Assembly (NCBI RefSeq): GCF_900128975.1 | Contig: NZ_FQVC01000014.1 | Span: 1 to 64,000, forward strand | Direction: 5' to 3' | DNA from: Devosia limi DSM 17137 | Lineage (GTDB): Bacteria > Pseudomonadota > Alphaproteobacteria > Rhizobiales > Devosiaceae | Length of the DNA: 64,000 nt | Shown: positions 32,317 to 40,486 of the stretch, in pieces | Layout of the letters: each line of letters begins with the position of its first letter | Position numbering within the stretch: the stretch's first letter is position 1 | Made by a program: the position numbers and the translations under genes | Notes under the pieces: generated by a model | Databases searched by the model: none | Seen by the model: the letters and a program-made list of their open reading frames with translations, nothing else | Told to the model about the DNA's origin: nothing

Positions 32317-34068
32317 ATGCACCTGAAGTCCTATTTTCCCATTCTTGATTGGGGTCGGCGCTATAACCGCCAGACGCTCACCAGCGATCTTGTCGCCGCG
32401 ATCATCGTGACCATCATGCTGATCCCGCAGTCGCTGGCTTATGCGCTATTGGCCGGCCTGCCGCCGGAAGTGGGCCTTTATGCATCGGTGCTCCCTCTGG
32501 TTGCCTACGCAATATTTGGCACTTCGTCTGCATTGGCGGTTGGTCCCGTCGCGGTGGCTTCGCTCATGACGGCCGCAGCGGTGGGCCGTATCGCGGCGGA
32601 AGGAACGGTTGACTACGCGAGCGCAGCCATAATGCTCGCCTTTCTGTCGGGCATCATGCTGGCGCTCATGGGCCTACTACGTCTCGGGTTTGTCGCCAAC
32701 TTTTTGTCCCATCCAGTTATTTCAGGGTTCATAACGGCTTCTGGCATCATCATTGCCACGAGCCAGATCGGCGGCCTGCTCGGTATCAAGACGGAAGGGC
32801 ACGCCATGCCCGACCTAATCATGTCGATCATCGCCAATATTGGTCAGGTGAACTGGTACACTCTCGCCATCGGTGCTCTAGCACTGGCTCTCCTGCTTTG
32901 GATCCGGCTTGATCTCAAGAATTGGCTTGCACGCTTCGGAGTCCCTAAAGGCGTCGCGACCATCGTCGTGCGCGCCGGTCCGGTGCTCGTCGTCTTCCTG
33001 ACCATGGCGCTTTCCGTGTTTCTTGATCTTGGCGCAAGGGGCGTTGCACTGGTGGGTGATGTCCCTCAAGGCCTGCCTATGCTGTCGCTGCCCGCGTTCG
33101 ATATCGCTGTCATCCAGCAGTTGGCCATGCCTGCACTTATTATTTCGATCGTCGGGTTCGTCGAGTCCATTTCCGTGGCGCAAACTCTTGCCGCCAAACG
33201 CCGCGAACGTATTTCGCCCAACCAGGAACTGATTGGTCTGGGTGCGTCCAATATCGCAGCAGCCATCGGTGGCGGATATCCTGTGACTGGCGGTTTTGCT
33301 CGGTCGGTGGTCAACTTCGACGCCGGTGCTGCAACGCCTGCAGCTGGGGCATTTACCGCAATCGGTATCGCCGGTGCCACGCTGCTGTTGACCCCGTTTC
33401 TCGCCATCCTGCCCAAGGCGACGCTGGCTGCCACCATTGTGCTCGCCGTGCTGACGCTGGTGGATTTTTCCATCCTCAAGCGTGCATGGGATTACTCCAA
33501 GGCCGACTTCGCTGCCGTCGCCATCACGCTGTTGGGCACTCTGTTGTTGGGCGTTGAAGTGGGTATATCGTTGGGTGTGGGCGCTTCGATCCTGGTTTTT
33601 CTCTATCGTTCCTCCCAGCCACACGCCGCGATCGTGGGCCAAGTGCCCGGCACGGAGCACTACCGGAACGTGAAGCGGCACCAGGTCGATACTATGCCTG
33701 GCGTCCTCTCTATTCGCGTTGACGAAAGCCTCTACTTTGCCAATGCGCGCTACCTCGAGGATCTGGTGATCAATCAGGTCGCCGCCAATCCTGGGCTGAC
33801 GGATGTTGTGCTCATGTGCTCAGCCGTCAATGCCATCGACATGTCGGCGCTCGAAAGCCTCGAGGCCATTCACCACCGGCTCGCCGATCTCGGTGTTCGA
33901 CTTCATCTCTCCGAGGTCAAGGGTCCGGTAATGGACCGGCTCGCAGGCACAGAGTTCTTGGATCATCTCAGTGGCCAAGTTCATCTCAGCCACCACCAGG
34001 CGATGCTGGCAATCGCCGACGTAAGGCTACGGACCACGGAACTACGGCCCGAACAAACCGGAACTTAG
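32317..34068 (+). CDS. SulP-family anion transporter with STAS domain
   Basis: 583 residues from ATG 32317 (a TTG directly before it is unlikely). The membrane part has the SulP signature L-I-P-Q-S-L-A-Y-A-L-L-A-G-L-P-P-E-V-G-L and A-V-G-P-V-A-V-A-S. The C-terminal STAS domain has V-L-M-C-S-A-V-N-A-I-D-M-S-A-L-E-S-L. SulP proteins carry sulfate, bicarbonate or similar anions. Here it probably exports or exchanges the sulfate or sulfite formed by the upstream enzymes. The trxC gene follows 11 bases later. Confidence 0.9.
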   Translation: MHLKSYFPILDWGRRYNRQTLTSDLVAAIIVTIMLIPQSLAYALLAGLPPEVGLYASVLPLVAYAIFGTSSALAVGPVAVASLMTAAAVGRIAAEGTVDYASAAIMLAFLSGIMLALMGLLRLGFVANFLSHPVISGFITASGIIIATSQIGGLLGIKTEGHAMPDLIMSIIANIGQVNWYTLAIGALALALLLWIRLDLKNWLARFGVPKGVATIVVRAGPVLVVFLTMALSVFLDLGARGVALVGDVPQGLPMLSLPAFDIAVIQQLAMPALIISIVGFVESISVAQTLAAKRRERISPNQELIGLGASNIAAAIGGGYPVTGGFARSVVNFDAGAATPAAGAFTAIGIAGATLLLTPFLAILPKATLAATIVLAVLTLVDFSILKRAWDYSKADFAAVAITLLGTLLLGVEVGISLGVGASILVFLYRSSQPHAAIVGQVPGTEHYRNVKRHQVDTMPGVLSIRVDESLYFANARYLEDLVINQVAANPGLTDVVLMCSAVNAIDMSALESLEAIHHRLADLGVRLHLSEVKGPVMDRLAGTEFLDHLSGQVHLSHHQAMLAIADVRLRTTELRPEQTGT

Positions 34069-34079
34069 GAGGAAATGGA

Positions 34080-34514
34080 ATGAGCGATCTTCCTCACGTC
34101 GTCTGTTCGTTTTGCGGTGCTACCAATCGCGTTCCCAGCTCAGGGAGCGCCCGCAGCGCCAAATGTGGGAAGTGCGGCGTGGCTCTTTTTTCCGGTGTGC
34201 CGGCTGATGTTCCGGCCGCCATTCTCGAAAAGCAGATCGCAAAATCCGACATCCCGGTCGTGGTCGATATCTGGGCGCCCTGGTGCGGGCCTTGCCGCGT
34301 CATGGCCCCCCAATTCGAGGCAGCGGCAAGACAGGCAGAGCCCGCGTTGCGCTTCGTCAAGCTGAACTCCGATGAAAACCAAGAAATAGCGTCCCGTCTG
34401 GGAATTCGCGGCATACCGACCATGATCATGTTCAAGGGCGGCAAGGAGGTCGCGCGTGTTTCAGGCGCGATGAGCAGTTCAGATATCCTCAAGTGGACTC
34501 GGGATGAAGCCTGA
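34080..34514 (+). CDS. trxC: Thioredoxin 2 with N-terminal zinc ribbon (TrxC)
   Basis: 144 residues. A zinc ribbon (V-C-S-F-C-G, K-C-G-K-C-G) precedes a thioredoxin domain with W-A-P-W-C-G-P-C and G-I-R-G-I-P-T-M. It is a cytoplasmic disulfide reductase that can also strip persulfide from proteins. AGGAGGAAA stands just before the ATG and the end overlaps the DUF3422 gene by 11 bases. It is in the same run as sulP. Confidence 0.92.
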   Translation: MSDLPHVVCSFCGATNRVPSSGSARSAKCGKCGVALFSGVPADVPAAILEKQIAKSDIPVVVDIWAPWCGPCRVMAPQFEAAARQAEPALRFVKLNSDENQEIASRLGIRGIPTMIMFKGGKEVARVSGAMSSSDILKWTRDEA

Positions 34515-35763
34515 TTTCATTGCCGACCATCAGCACCGCGCAGCTATTGAGGCTGAGTTGCACGCCCGACCCGTGGAGTTGGTCGGCGCAACCCTTCGTG
34601 CACGCAGGTTGGTGTTCGCAATGCCACCGACGCCAGACGTCATGCGGCAGGCGATCGCCCGCTTTCGGGAGGCAGTCGCGGCTCGCGGTGTTGAGCTCCC
34701 TGAGCACGATGGCCGGCAATTCAGCTATCGTTGCGACGATCTTGCCATCACTTGGGAGTTCCATACCGAGTTCATAACCGTCAGTTGGCTATCCGAACTG
34801 ACGGACCAGGAGAACTGGCCACCGTGCTTGTGCCTGGAGGCGCTTCAGAATGGTCAATTTGTGGCGGCGAGTCGCATCGACGTCACGGGGGGTATGCGCG
34901 TCGATCCGGCACTTTTGCCTGGATTTCAGCTCACCAGTCTGTGCTTGGCAGGGGTGGCTGACGATGCGGGAGAAGTGGCCACCGACTTCGTCGTCAACCA
35001 GGACGGGTTCACAAGGCTGGAAGCAGCATGCGGAAATCTGACTAGCTTCAAGCGATCCGTCATGGTCCGGCGACTATTGGAAGTCGAGACCTATAGGGTC
35101 ATGGCTCTCATGGGATTACCGCTTGCGCGGCAACTGTCGCCTGCTTTGCGCGCTGCCGAAGAGGAACTGACGGCGGTAACGGAATCTCTGGGACACGCCA
35201 CCGACTCGGTTCAAAGCTCGCTTGATCGACTACATGCGCTGTCGGTTCAGACGGGTCAGTTGGGCGAGCGTATGGGGTACAGATTTGCGGCATCGAGCGC
35301 CTACGGGGCAGTGCTGCGCAATCGACTGTCAGAGCTTAATGAGATACCGCGGGATCAAGGTTCGACGCTTGCCGGCTATATAGGCGATCGTGTCGAGCCC
35401 GCATTGGCTACCTGCGCGGCCATGGAAAAGCGCCTTCATGTCCTTTCCGGCAAGATCGCCAACTCTATCGAGCTCTTGAATGCGCGCATCGGTCTCGACA
35501 TGCAGGTACAGAACAAGGCTGTTCTGGATACCATTGCGTCAACGGCCGAAAGCCAGTTCCGTCTGCAGCGTACCGTCGAAGGCCTGTCGACGATCGCGAT
35601 AAGTTATTACCTTATCGGCATCCTTGGATACATGCTGGCAGGTCCCTTGGGCATTCTTCACCTGGATAAGGTGCTTATTCTTTCGATAGCGGCGCCGGCG
35701 GCGGTGATGGCCGTTTGGCTGGCCATGCGATTAGTCAGAAAAAGACACGCGACACACAATTGA
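34504..35763 (+). CDS. DUF3422 family membrane-anchored protein
   Basis: 419 residues recognised as DUF3422 by the opening H-R-A-A-I-E-A-E-L-H-A-R-P and the central W-E-F-H-T-E-F-I-T. The middle region is helical and likely coiled coil (~220-340). Two membrane helices lie near the C-terminus (A-I-S-Y-Y-L-I-G-I-L-G-Y-M and I-L-S-I-A-A-P-A-A-V-M-A-V-W). Function unknown in the family. The start overlaps trxC by 11 bases, so it is co-translated in the sulfur operon. Confidence 0.82.
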   Translation: MKPDFIADHQHRAAIEAELHARPVELVGATLRARRLVFAMPPTPDVMRQAIARFREAVAARGVELPEHDGRQFSYRCDDLAITWEFHTEFITVSWLSELTDQENWPPCLCLEALQNGQFVAASRIDVTGGMRVDPALLPGFQLTSLCLAGVADDAGEVATDFVVNQDGFTRLEAACGNLTSFKRSVMVRRLLEVETYRVMALMGLPLARQLSPALRAAEEELTAVTESLGHATDSVQSSLDRLHALSVQTGQLGERMGYRFAASSAYGAVLRNRLSELNEIPRDQGSTLAGYIGDRVEPALATCAAMEKRLHVLSGKIANSIELLNARIGLDMQVQNKAVLDTIASTAESQFRLQRTVEGLSTIAISYYLIGILGYMLAGPLGILHLDKVLILSIAAPAAVMAVWLAMRLVRKRHATHN

Positions 35764-35844
35764 AGCTGTATTTTCCAGCCGGAAGCGATCCAGGCAGCTC
35801 CCGTTCGTTCCTTGCAAGGACAAACATGTAGACGTCCGCAGTTC

Positions 35845-35862
35845 CTTAAGACTCACTTAAGG
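35845..35862 (+). promoter_or_regulatory. CTTAAG direct-repeat box upstream of ccoN
   Basis: CTTAAG-ACTCA-CTTAAGG, period 11, with both hexamers perfect. It ends 91 bases before the ccoN ATG, farther than in the other four copies. With one more base on the left it is also a perfect 7-5-7 palindrome. Confidence 0.7.
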
Positions 35863-35953
35863 TTCGCGAGGCGCATGCATCCAGTAACCAAGTCGCGCGT
35901 TCAATCCAGCGGCGTGGCATCGTCGAAAAGAGACACAGCGGAGGAGCTGACCA

Positions 35954-37561
35954 ATGTCCGTCACGATCGGTCTACTTCTCTCTCTCAGTTTCGTGGTGTC
36001 CATTGCGGCCCTGGCATTCCTGATTTGGGCGATAGCCAACCACCAGTTGTCCGCCACTCAAGACAACGCCTACACCATTTTCACGCCTGGTGAGGCAGGT
36101 GCCCCCGACGATGCGGCTTTTGAGGGCGAGCCAGACACAGCACACGGCGAGCACCACTTCGATGTAGAGCGAGCCGGCATCGACAAGATTTCGAGATTGC
36201 CGGTTTTGGTATTGTTGACTGGTGCTGTCTTCTGGCTGATTTTGGGATCGGTGTTTGGCCTGACGGCTTCGCTCAAGCTGCATTGGCCCGATTGGCTAAG
36301 TGGGGAAGCAGCGCTGACCTTCGGTCGGGTCCGCACTCTGCACCTGAACCTGGTAATTTATGGATGGCTGTCCCTTGCCGGCATCGGCGTGGTGATGTGG
36401 ATCGTCCCGCGCATATTTCATACTGCGTTAAAATATCCCAAGCTGCCGATCATCGGTGCCGGGCTATGGAACCTTGGCGTTCTGGCGGGAGCGCTCGCTA
36501 TAGCATCGGGTTGGACGGACGGCGAAGAGTGGCTGGAAATCCCTTGGCAGATAGATATCGTGCTAGCCGTGGCCGGTTCGTTTTTCGTGGTGCCAATCGT
36601 TGCGACGGCTGTCGCCAGGAACGTGCACCACATCTATGTCAGCGGCTGGTATTTTCTCGCGGCCTTGTGCTGGTTTCCCGTTCTTTTCGTCATCGCAAAT
36701 TTTCCGTTCATTCATTCCGGCGTCGAAGAGGCGACGGTGAACTGGTGGTTCGCGCACAACGTGCTTGGGCTATGGCTCACGCCTTTGGGAGTCGGCGCCG
36801 CCTACTATTTCATCCCCAAGATCATCGGGAAGCCGATCTACTCCTACAGCCTTTCTTTGCTGGGGTTTTGGGGGTTGGCACTCTTTTATAGCCAGGTTGG
36901 CATCCACCACCTGATAGGCGGCCCCGTTCCCACATGGGTCGCTACGCTTTCCATCGTCCACAGCGTGATGATGTTCGTCCCCGTGATCGCCGTGGCAGTA
37001 AACCAGCACGTCACTGTCGCACGCAATTGGTGGGCAGTTCGGCAATCGGTGCCCCTGAGGTTCATATCCTTGGGGGCAGTGCTCTACACGGCCGCATCAT
37101 TCCAGGGATCAATCGAAGCGCTTCGTACCGTCAATACGGTAACCCACTTCACCCAATATACGGTGGGTCATGCCCATCTTGGCGCTTATGGCTTCGTCAG
37201 CTTTATCATGTTTGGCGCTATCTACCACATGATGCCGCGATTGACCGGCCGACAATGGCCATGGCCTGGCCTGTTAAATGTCCATTTCTGGTTCGTGGTG
37301 GTCGGCTTCGCGATTTATTTCGTTGCGCTTACGGTAGGTGGCGTTTTCCAGGGCCTGGCGATGCTCGACATTACTCGTCCGTTTGCCTACAGCGTCACCC
37401 TGCTGATGCCATATCTCGAGGCACGCTCCATCGGTGGTAGTCTGATGACGGTTGGCCATCTGGTTTTCGCGTTCAACATAGTCGCGATGCTGGTGATGAA
37501 GCCCGCCGACGCCCAGCGCCCGCCTGCTCCGGCATCCACCGCTCCGGCCACAGAATCATGA
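35954..37561 (+). CDS. ccoN: cbb3-type cytochrome c oxidase subunit I with CcoS-like N-terminus
   Basis: 535 residues. Residues 1-50 (one helix, then A-F-L-I-W-A-I-A-N-H-Q and a D-N-A-Y-T-I-F stretch) look like the assembly factor CcoS fused to the front. The rest is CcoN: haem b His in R-T-L-H-L-N-L-V-I-Y-G, CuB ligands in W-W-F-A-H-N-V-L-G-L and G-I-H-H-L, a Tyr in A-L-F-Y-S-Q-V expected for the cross-linked tyrosine, and T-V-G-H-A-H-L-G-A-Y-G. It reduces O2 at high affinity. GGAGGAG precedes the ATG. First gene of a tightly overlapped operon. Confidence 0.92.
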   Translation: MSVTIGLLLSLSFVVSIAALAFLIWAIANHQLSATQDNAYTIFTPGEAGAPDDAAFEGEPDTAHGEHHFDVERAGIDKISRLPVLVLLTGAVFWLILGSVFGLTASLKLHWPDWLSGEAALTFGRVRTLHLNLVIYGWLSLAGIGVVMWIVPRIFHTALKYPKLPIIGAGLWNLGVLAGALAIASGWTDGEEWLEIPWQIDIVLAVAGSFFVVPIVATAVARNVHHIYVSGWYFLAALCWFPVLFVIANFPFIHSGVEEATVNWWFAHNVLGLWLTPLGVGAAYYFIPKIIGKPIYSYSLSLLGFWGLALFYSQVGIHHLIGGPVPTWVATLSIVHSVMMFVPVIAVAVNQHVTVARNWWAVRQSVPLRFISLGAVLYTAASFQGSIEALRTVNTVTHFTQYTVGHAHLGAYGFVSFIMFGAIYHMMPRLTGRQWPWPGLLNVHFWFVVVGFAIYFVALTVGGVFQGLAMLDITRPFAYSVTLLMPYLEARSIGGSLMTVGHLVFAFNIVAMLVMKPADAQRPPAPASTAPATES

Positions 37562-38187
37562 ACCGTCTACTCCCGCTTTCGATCGTTGCTCTTGGTATCC
37601 TCGCCTTTGCGACGTTGATGCTCGTCGTCGTTCCAGGCATGCAGATCCGATCCCAGTCCCCGTCACCAGGATTGCTCCCTTACACCCAAGCTGAACTGCG
37701 TGGTCGGGAGCAGTATGTCTCCCTTGGCTGCCTCTATTGCCACAGCCAGCAGCCTAGGGCGTCCGATCAGGCGCCTGATGATCAACGTGGATGGGGCCGT
37801 GCTTCGGTTGCGTCCGATTACGTTTACGATCAACCCCATCAGCTCGGTACGATGCGCACCGGCCCGGATTTGCTCAATGTTGGCGCGAGGCTTCCCAGTC
37901 AGGCCTGGCACCTGACTCACCTTCTACAGCCGCGTGCGATCTTTGATTGGAGTATCATGCCGGCATACCCGTTCCTGTTCGAGCAGAAACCCGCAGCGGA
38001 GCCAGGAGATGTGGTGGTGGCGCTGCCGCCAGGTTACGCTGCGCAGAACGGGGTCTTCGTCGCCAGCCAGCAAGCGCTTGACCTAGTGACCTATCTTCAG
38101 GGCCTTGACCGCACTTATCCCGCCTTGCCAGACGCGGTAAGGGACGACGGCTATGCGGAACCCGATGATGAGGGACGCAAGCCATGA
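37558..38187 (+). CDS. ccoO: cbb3 oxidase monohaem subunit II
   Basis: 209 residues with one N-terminal membrane anchor and one haem c motif, C-L-Y-C-H-S-Q. The usual CcoO landmarks follow: Y-V-Y-D-Q-P, M-R-T-G-P-D-L and I-M-P-A-Y-P-F-L. It passes electrons to subunit I in the membrane. It overlaps ccoN and the next gene by four bases each (ATGA), so the subunits are co-translated. Confidence 0.92.
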   Translation: MNRLLPLSIVALGILAFATLMLVVVPGMQIRSQSPSPGLLPYTQAELRGREQYVSLGCLYCHSQQPRASDQAPDDQRGWGRASVASDYVYDQPHQLGTMRTGPDLLNVGARLPSQAWHLTHLLQPRAIFDWSIMPAYPFLFEQKPAAEPGDVVVALPPGYAAQNGVFVASQQALDLVTYLQGLDRTYPALPDAVRDDGYAEPDDEGRKP

Positions 38188-39425
38188 AACGCAACCGTCG
38201 ACCCGACCCGACGCCACCCGATGAATCGTTCGAGCCTTATGAAGAGCCCCGGACGATCCCCATACCTGTCCTCTCCATCGCCGTTGCCTTGGCACTTTGG
38301 GGAGGATTGACGCTCTACCAGAACGGTCAAGCGGTTGGTGTTGGGCAACAGGAGCGTGCTGATGATCTGGCTGCCCAACCGGCACTGGGCACAGATTCCG
38401 GTGCGGTCCTGTTCGAGGCTCGATGTGCCACATGTCACCAGCCCAACGGGGTTGGCGTGCGAAACGCTGTACCACCTCTAATGGGCTCCGAATTCGTCGC
38501 CGCTGCACCTCAGGTCATGACGCAGATCCTGCTCCACGGGATCGACGGACCGATCAGCGTCGCGGGAAGACAGTTCAACGGCCACATGCCCAGTTTTTCG
38601 AGCGTGCTTCCGGATCAGGAGATCGCAGCCATTGTGAACTATGCCCGAAACAGGTTCGGTGCGCCTCACTCTTCACAACTGGCGATCGACAGTGATTTCG
38701 TGGCCGAGCAACGCTCGAAATACCCCAACCGCGGCAGCTGGTTCGGTGGAGAAGAAATCGCAGCCGTGCTTGATACCACTTTGCCATCTCAACCACCTGC
38801 GCGATCCGGATCTATCGAGAGCGCCAATCCGGCCGTCCTGAAACTGATAAATGACGGTCGAGGGCCGGCTTGGGCCTGTTCGTCTTGCCATGGATCGGAA
38901 GGACAAGGGGGCGAGACGGTTCCTCGCCTGGCGGGCTTGCCGTCGGGCTATATTGCCAAGCAGCTAAAGGATTATGTGGCCGGCGATCGCCACAACGAAA
39001 CCATGACGCTTGTGGCCTCGACCTTGACTGAGGATGAGATGACAGGGTTGGGCAACTATTATTCCAGGCTGCGCTCTCCATCCAACGCTGCCCCCTCGTT
39101 GGGGGGAGACCTGGAACGTGGGGAACAGTTGGCACTTGAAGGGGACTGGTCCCTCGACGTTCCCGGATGCTTCTCATGCCATGGACCTTCCGGTTTCGGC
39201 GTCGCTCCGGGGTTCCCGTCACTGGCGGCCCAGCATCCAGCCTATACCGCGGCACAGCTTGCCGCGTGGGCCGGAGGGCAGCGCGACAATGCTCCGGTGG
39301 CTCTGATGAATCATATCGCGATTGCCCTCGACGACGACGATCGTCGCGCGGTAGCGGACTACCTTGCGACACTGCCTCCGGTTCCGGCCACCGGAGGGCC
39401 AGCGGGAGATGATGAAGATGAATGA
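38184..39425 (+). CDS. ccoP: Triheme cytochrome c, CcoP-like subunit fused to a c4-like diheme part
   Basis: 413 residues: a membrane helix at ~27-47, then three haem c sites C-A-T-C-H (81-85), C-S-S-C-H (232-236) and C-F-S-C-H (329-333). Classical CcoP has two haems. Here one haem domain sits near the membrane and the last two resemble a cytochrome c4. The extra carrier could bring electrons straight from the next cytochrome. Overlaps ccoO (ATGA) and the tsdA-like gene. Confidence 0.88.
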   Translation: MKRNRRPDPTPPDESFEPYEEPRTIPIPVLSIAVALALWGGLTLYQNGQAVGVGQQERADDLAAQPALGTDSGAVLFEARCATCHQPNGVGVRNAVPPLMGSEFVAAAPQVMTQILLHGIDGPISVAGRQFNGHMPSFSSVLPDQEIAAIVNYARNRFGAPHSSQLAIDSDFVAEQRSKYPNRGSWFGGEEIAAVLDTTLPSQPPARSGSIESANPAVLKLINDGRGPAWACSSCHGSEGQGGETVPRLAGLPSGYIAKQLKDYVAGDRHNETMTLVASTLTEDEMTGLGNYYSRLRSPSNAAPSLGGDLERGEQLALEGDWSLDVPGCFSCHGPSGFGVAPGFPSLAAQHPAYTAAQLAAWAGGQRDNAPVALMNHIAIALDDDDRRAVADYLATLPPVPATGGPAGDDEDE

Positions 39426-40479
39426 CATGGACCAAGAACGCCGAGAGGTGGAGGGCCACGAGGGCCGTGACCGTCCCAGATCGGGAAGACGCGCCCTGCG
39501 ATGGATTTTTGCAGTCGGTGGTGGCCTGGGGCTCTTCGCTGCGGGACTTCTCGTGTTCGACTTCGATTTGATCAGGAGCTGGGGTGAGCCGGCCGACGCT
39601 CCCGAAACAGCCACTGCCATGTTTGAACCACCGTCTGAAGCGGATATCCCGGATGGTCCGGCGGGTGACGCCATCAGATTGGGAATGGAAATCTTCAAGA
39701 ACACCGGGACCAACGCGTCCGATCATGTCGGCAATTCGCTGTCCTGCGCAAATTGTCATCTTGATGGGGGACGACGTGCTGACTCGGCGCCTATGTGGGC
39801 GGCGTGGGTCACCTATCCGTTGTTCCGATCCAAGAACAACTCGATGAATACAATGGAAGATCGGATAAAGGGGTGCTTCACCTATTCGATGAATGCCCAG
39901 GATTCGATCAGCGGCGGTCCGCCACCCGCGGGTGACGACATATACCGCAATCTGCAGACTTATATGCACTGGCTGGCTACCGGCGCTGCAACCAACGTCA
40001 AGCCTGCGGGGGCCGGGTACCCGGCGTTGGAGTTGCCGGAGCAGGGATACGACCCGGCACGGGGCGAAGATGTGTTTCAGGCCAATTGTGCAGCTTGCCA
40101 TGGCGCCGATGGCCAGGGACAGCAAGACGCGAACGGACGCTATACCTTCCCGCCGCTATGGGGACCACAATCATATAATTGGGGGGCAGGCATGGCGCGG
40201 GTCAACACCGCCGCAGGCTTCATCAAAGCCAATATGCCGCTCGGTCAACCGGGTCGGCTGACTGATCAGCAAGCATGGGATGTCGCGGCGTATCTTAACA
40301 GCCACGAACGACCCAAGGACCCTCGTCAAACCGGCACGGTAGAGGAGGCAGCGGCCAAGGACCACGCCGGTGAGGAGACTTACTATGGCAAGATTTTGAA
40401 CGGCGTATTGCTTGGGACAGGAACGCCTCGCCCCTCGGCACCCATAGGTGGCACACCGGCACCAGCGCCCGTTCAGTGA
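39418..40479 (+). CDS. tsdA: TsdA-like diheme cytochrome (thiosulfate dehydrogenase family)
   Basis: About 353 residues from ATG 39418 (GGGAG 9 bases upstream; 39409, 39412 and 39427 are alternatives). A membrane anchor at ~35-55 precedes two haems, C-A-N-C-H-L-D-G-G and C-A-A-C-H-G. The first is followed by W-V-T-Y-P-L-F-R and R-I-K-G-C-F-T-Y-S-M-N, 39 residues on, matching the TsdA pattern in which that Cys ligates haem 1. TsdA couples two thiosulfates to tetrathionate. Its place inside an oxidase operon suggests direct electron delivery to the oxidase. Confidence 0.82.
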   Translation: MNDMDQERREVEGHEGRDRPRSGRRALRWIFAVGGGLGLFAAGLLVFDFDLIRSWGEPADAPETATAMFEPPSEADIPDGPAGDAIRLGMEIFKNTGTNASDHVGNSLSCANCHLDGGRRADSAPMWAAWVTYPLFRSKNNSMNTMEDRIKGCFTYSMNAQDSISGGPPPAGDDIYRNLQTYMHWLATGAATNVKPAGAGYPALELPEQGYDPARGEDVFQANCAACHGADGQGQQDANGRYTFPPLWGPQSYNWGAGMARVNTAAGFIKANMPLGQPGRLTDQQAWDVAAYLNSHERPKDPRQTGTVEEAAAKDHAGEETYYGKILNGVLLGTGTPRPSAPIGGTPAPAPVQ

Positions 40480-40486
40480 GGGTGTG

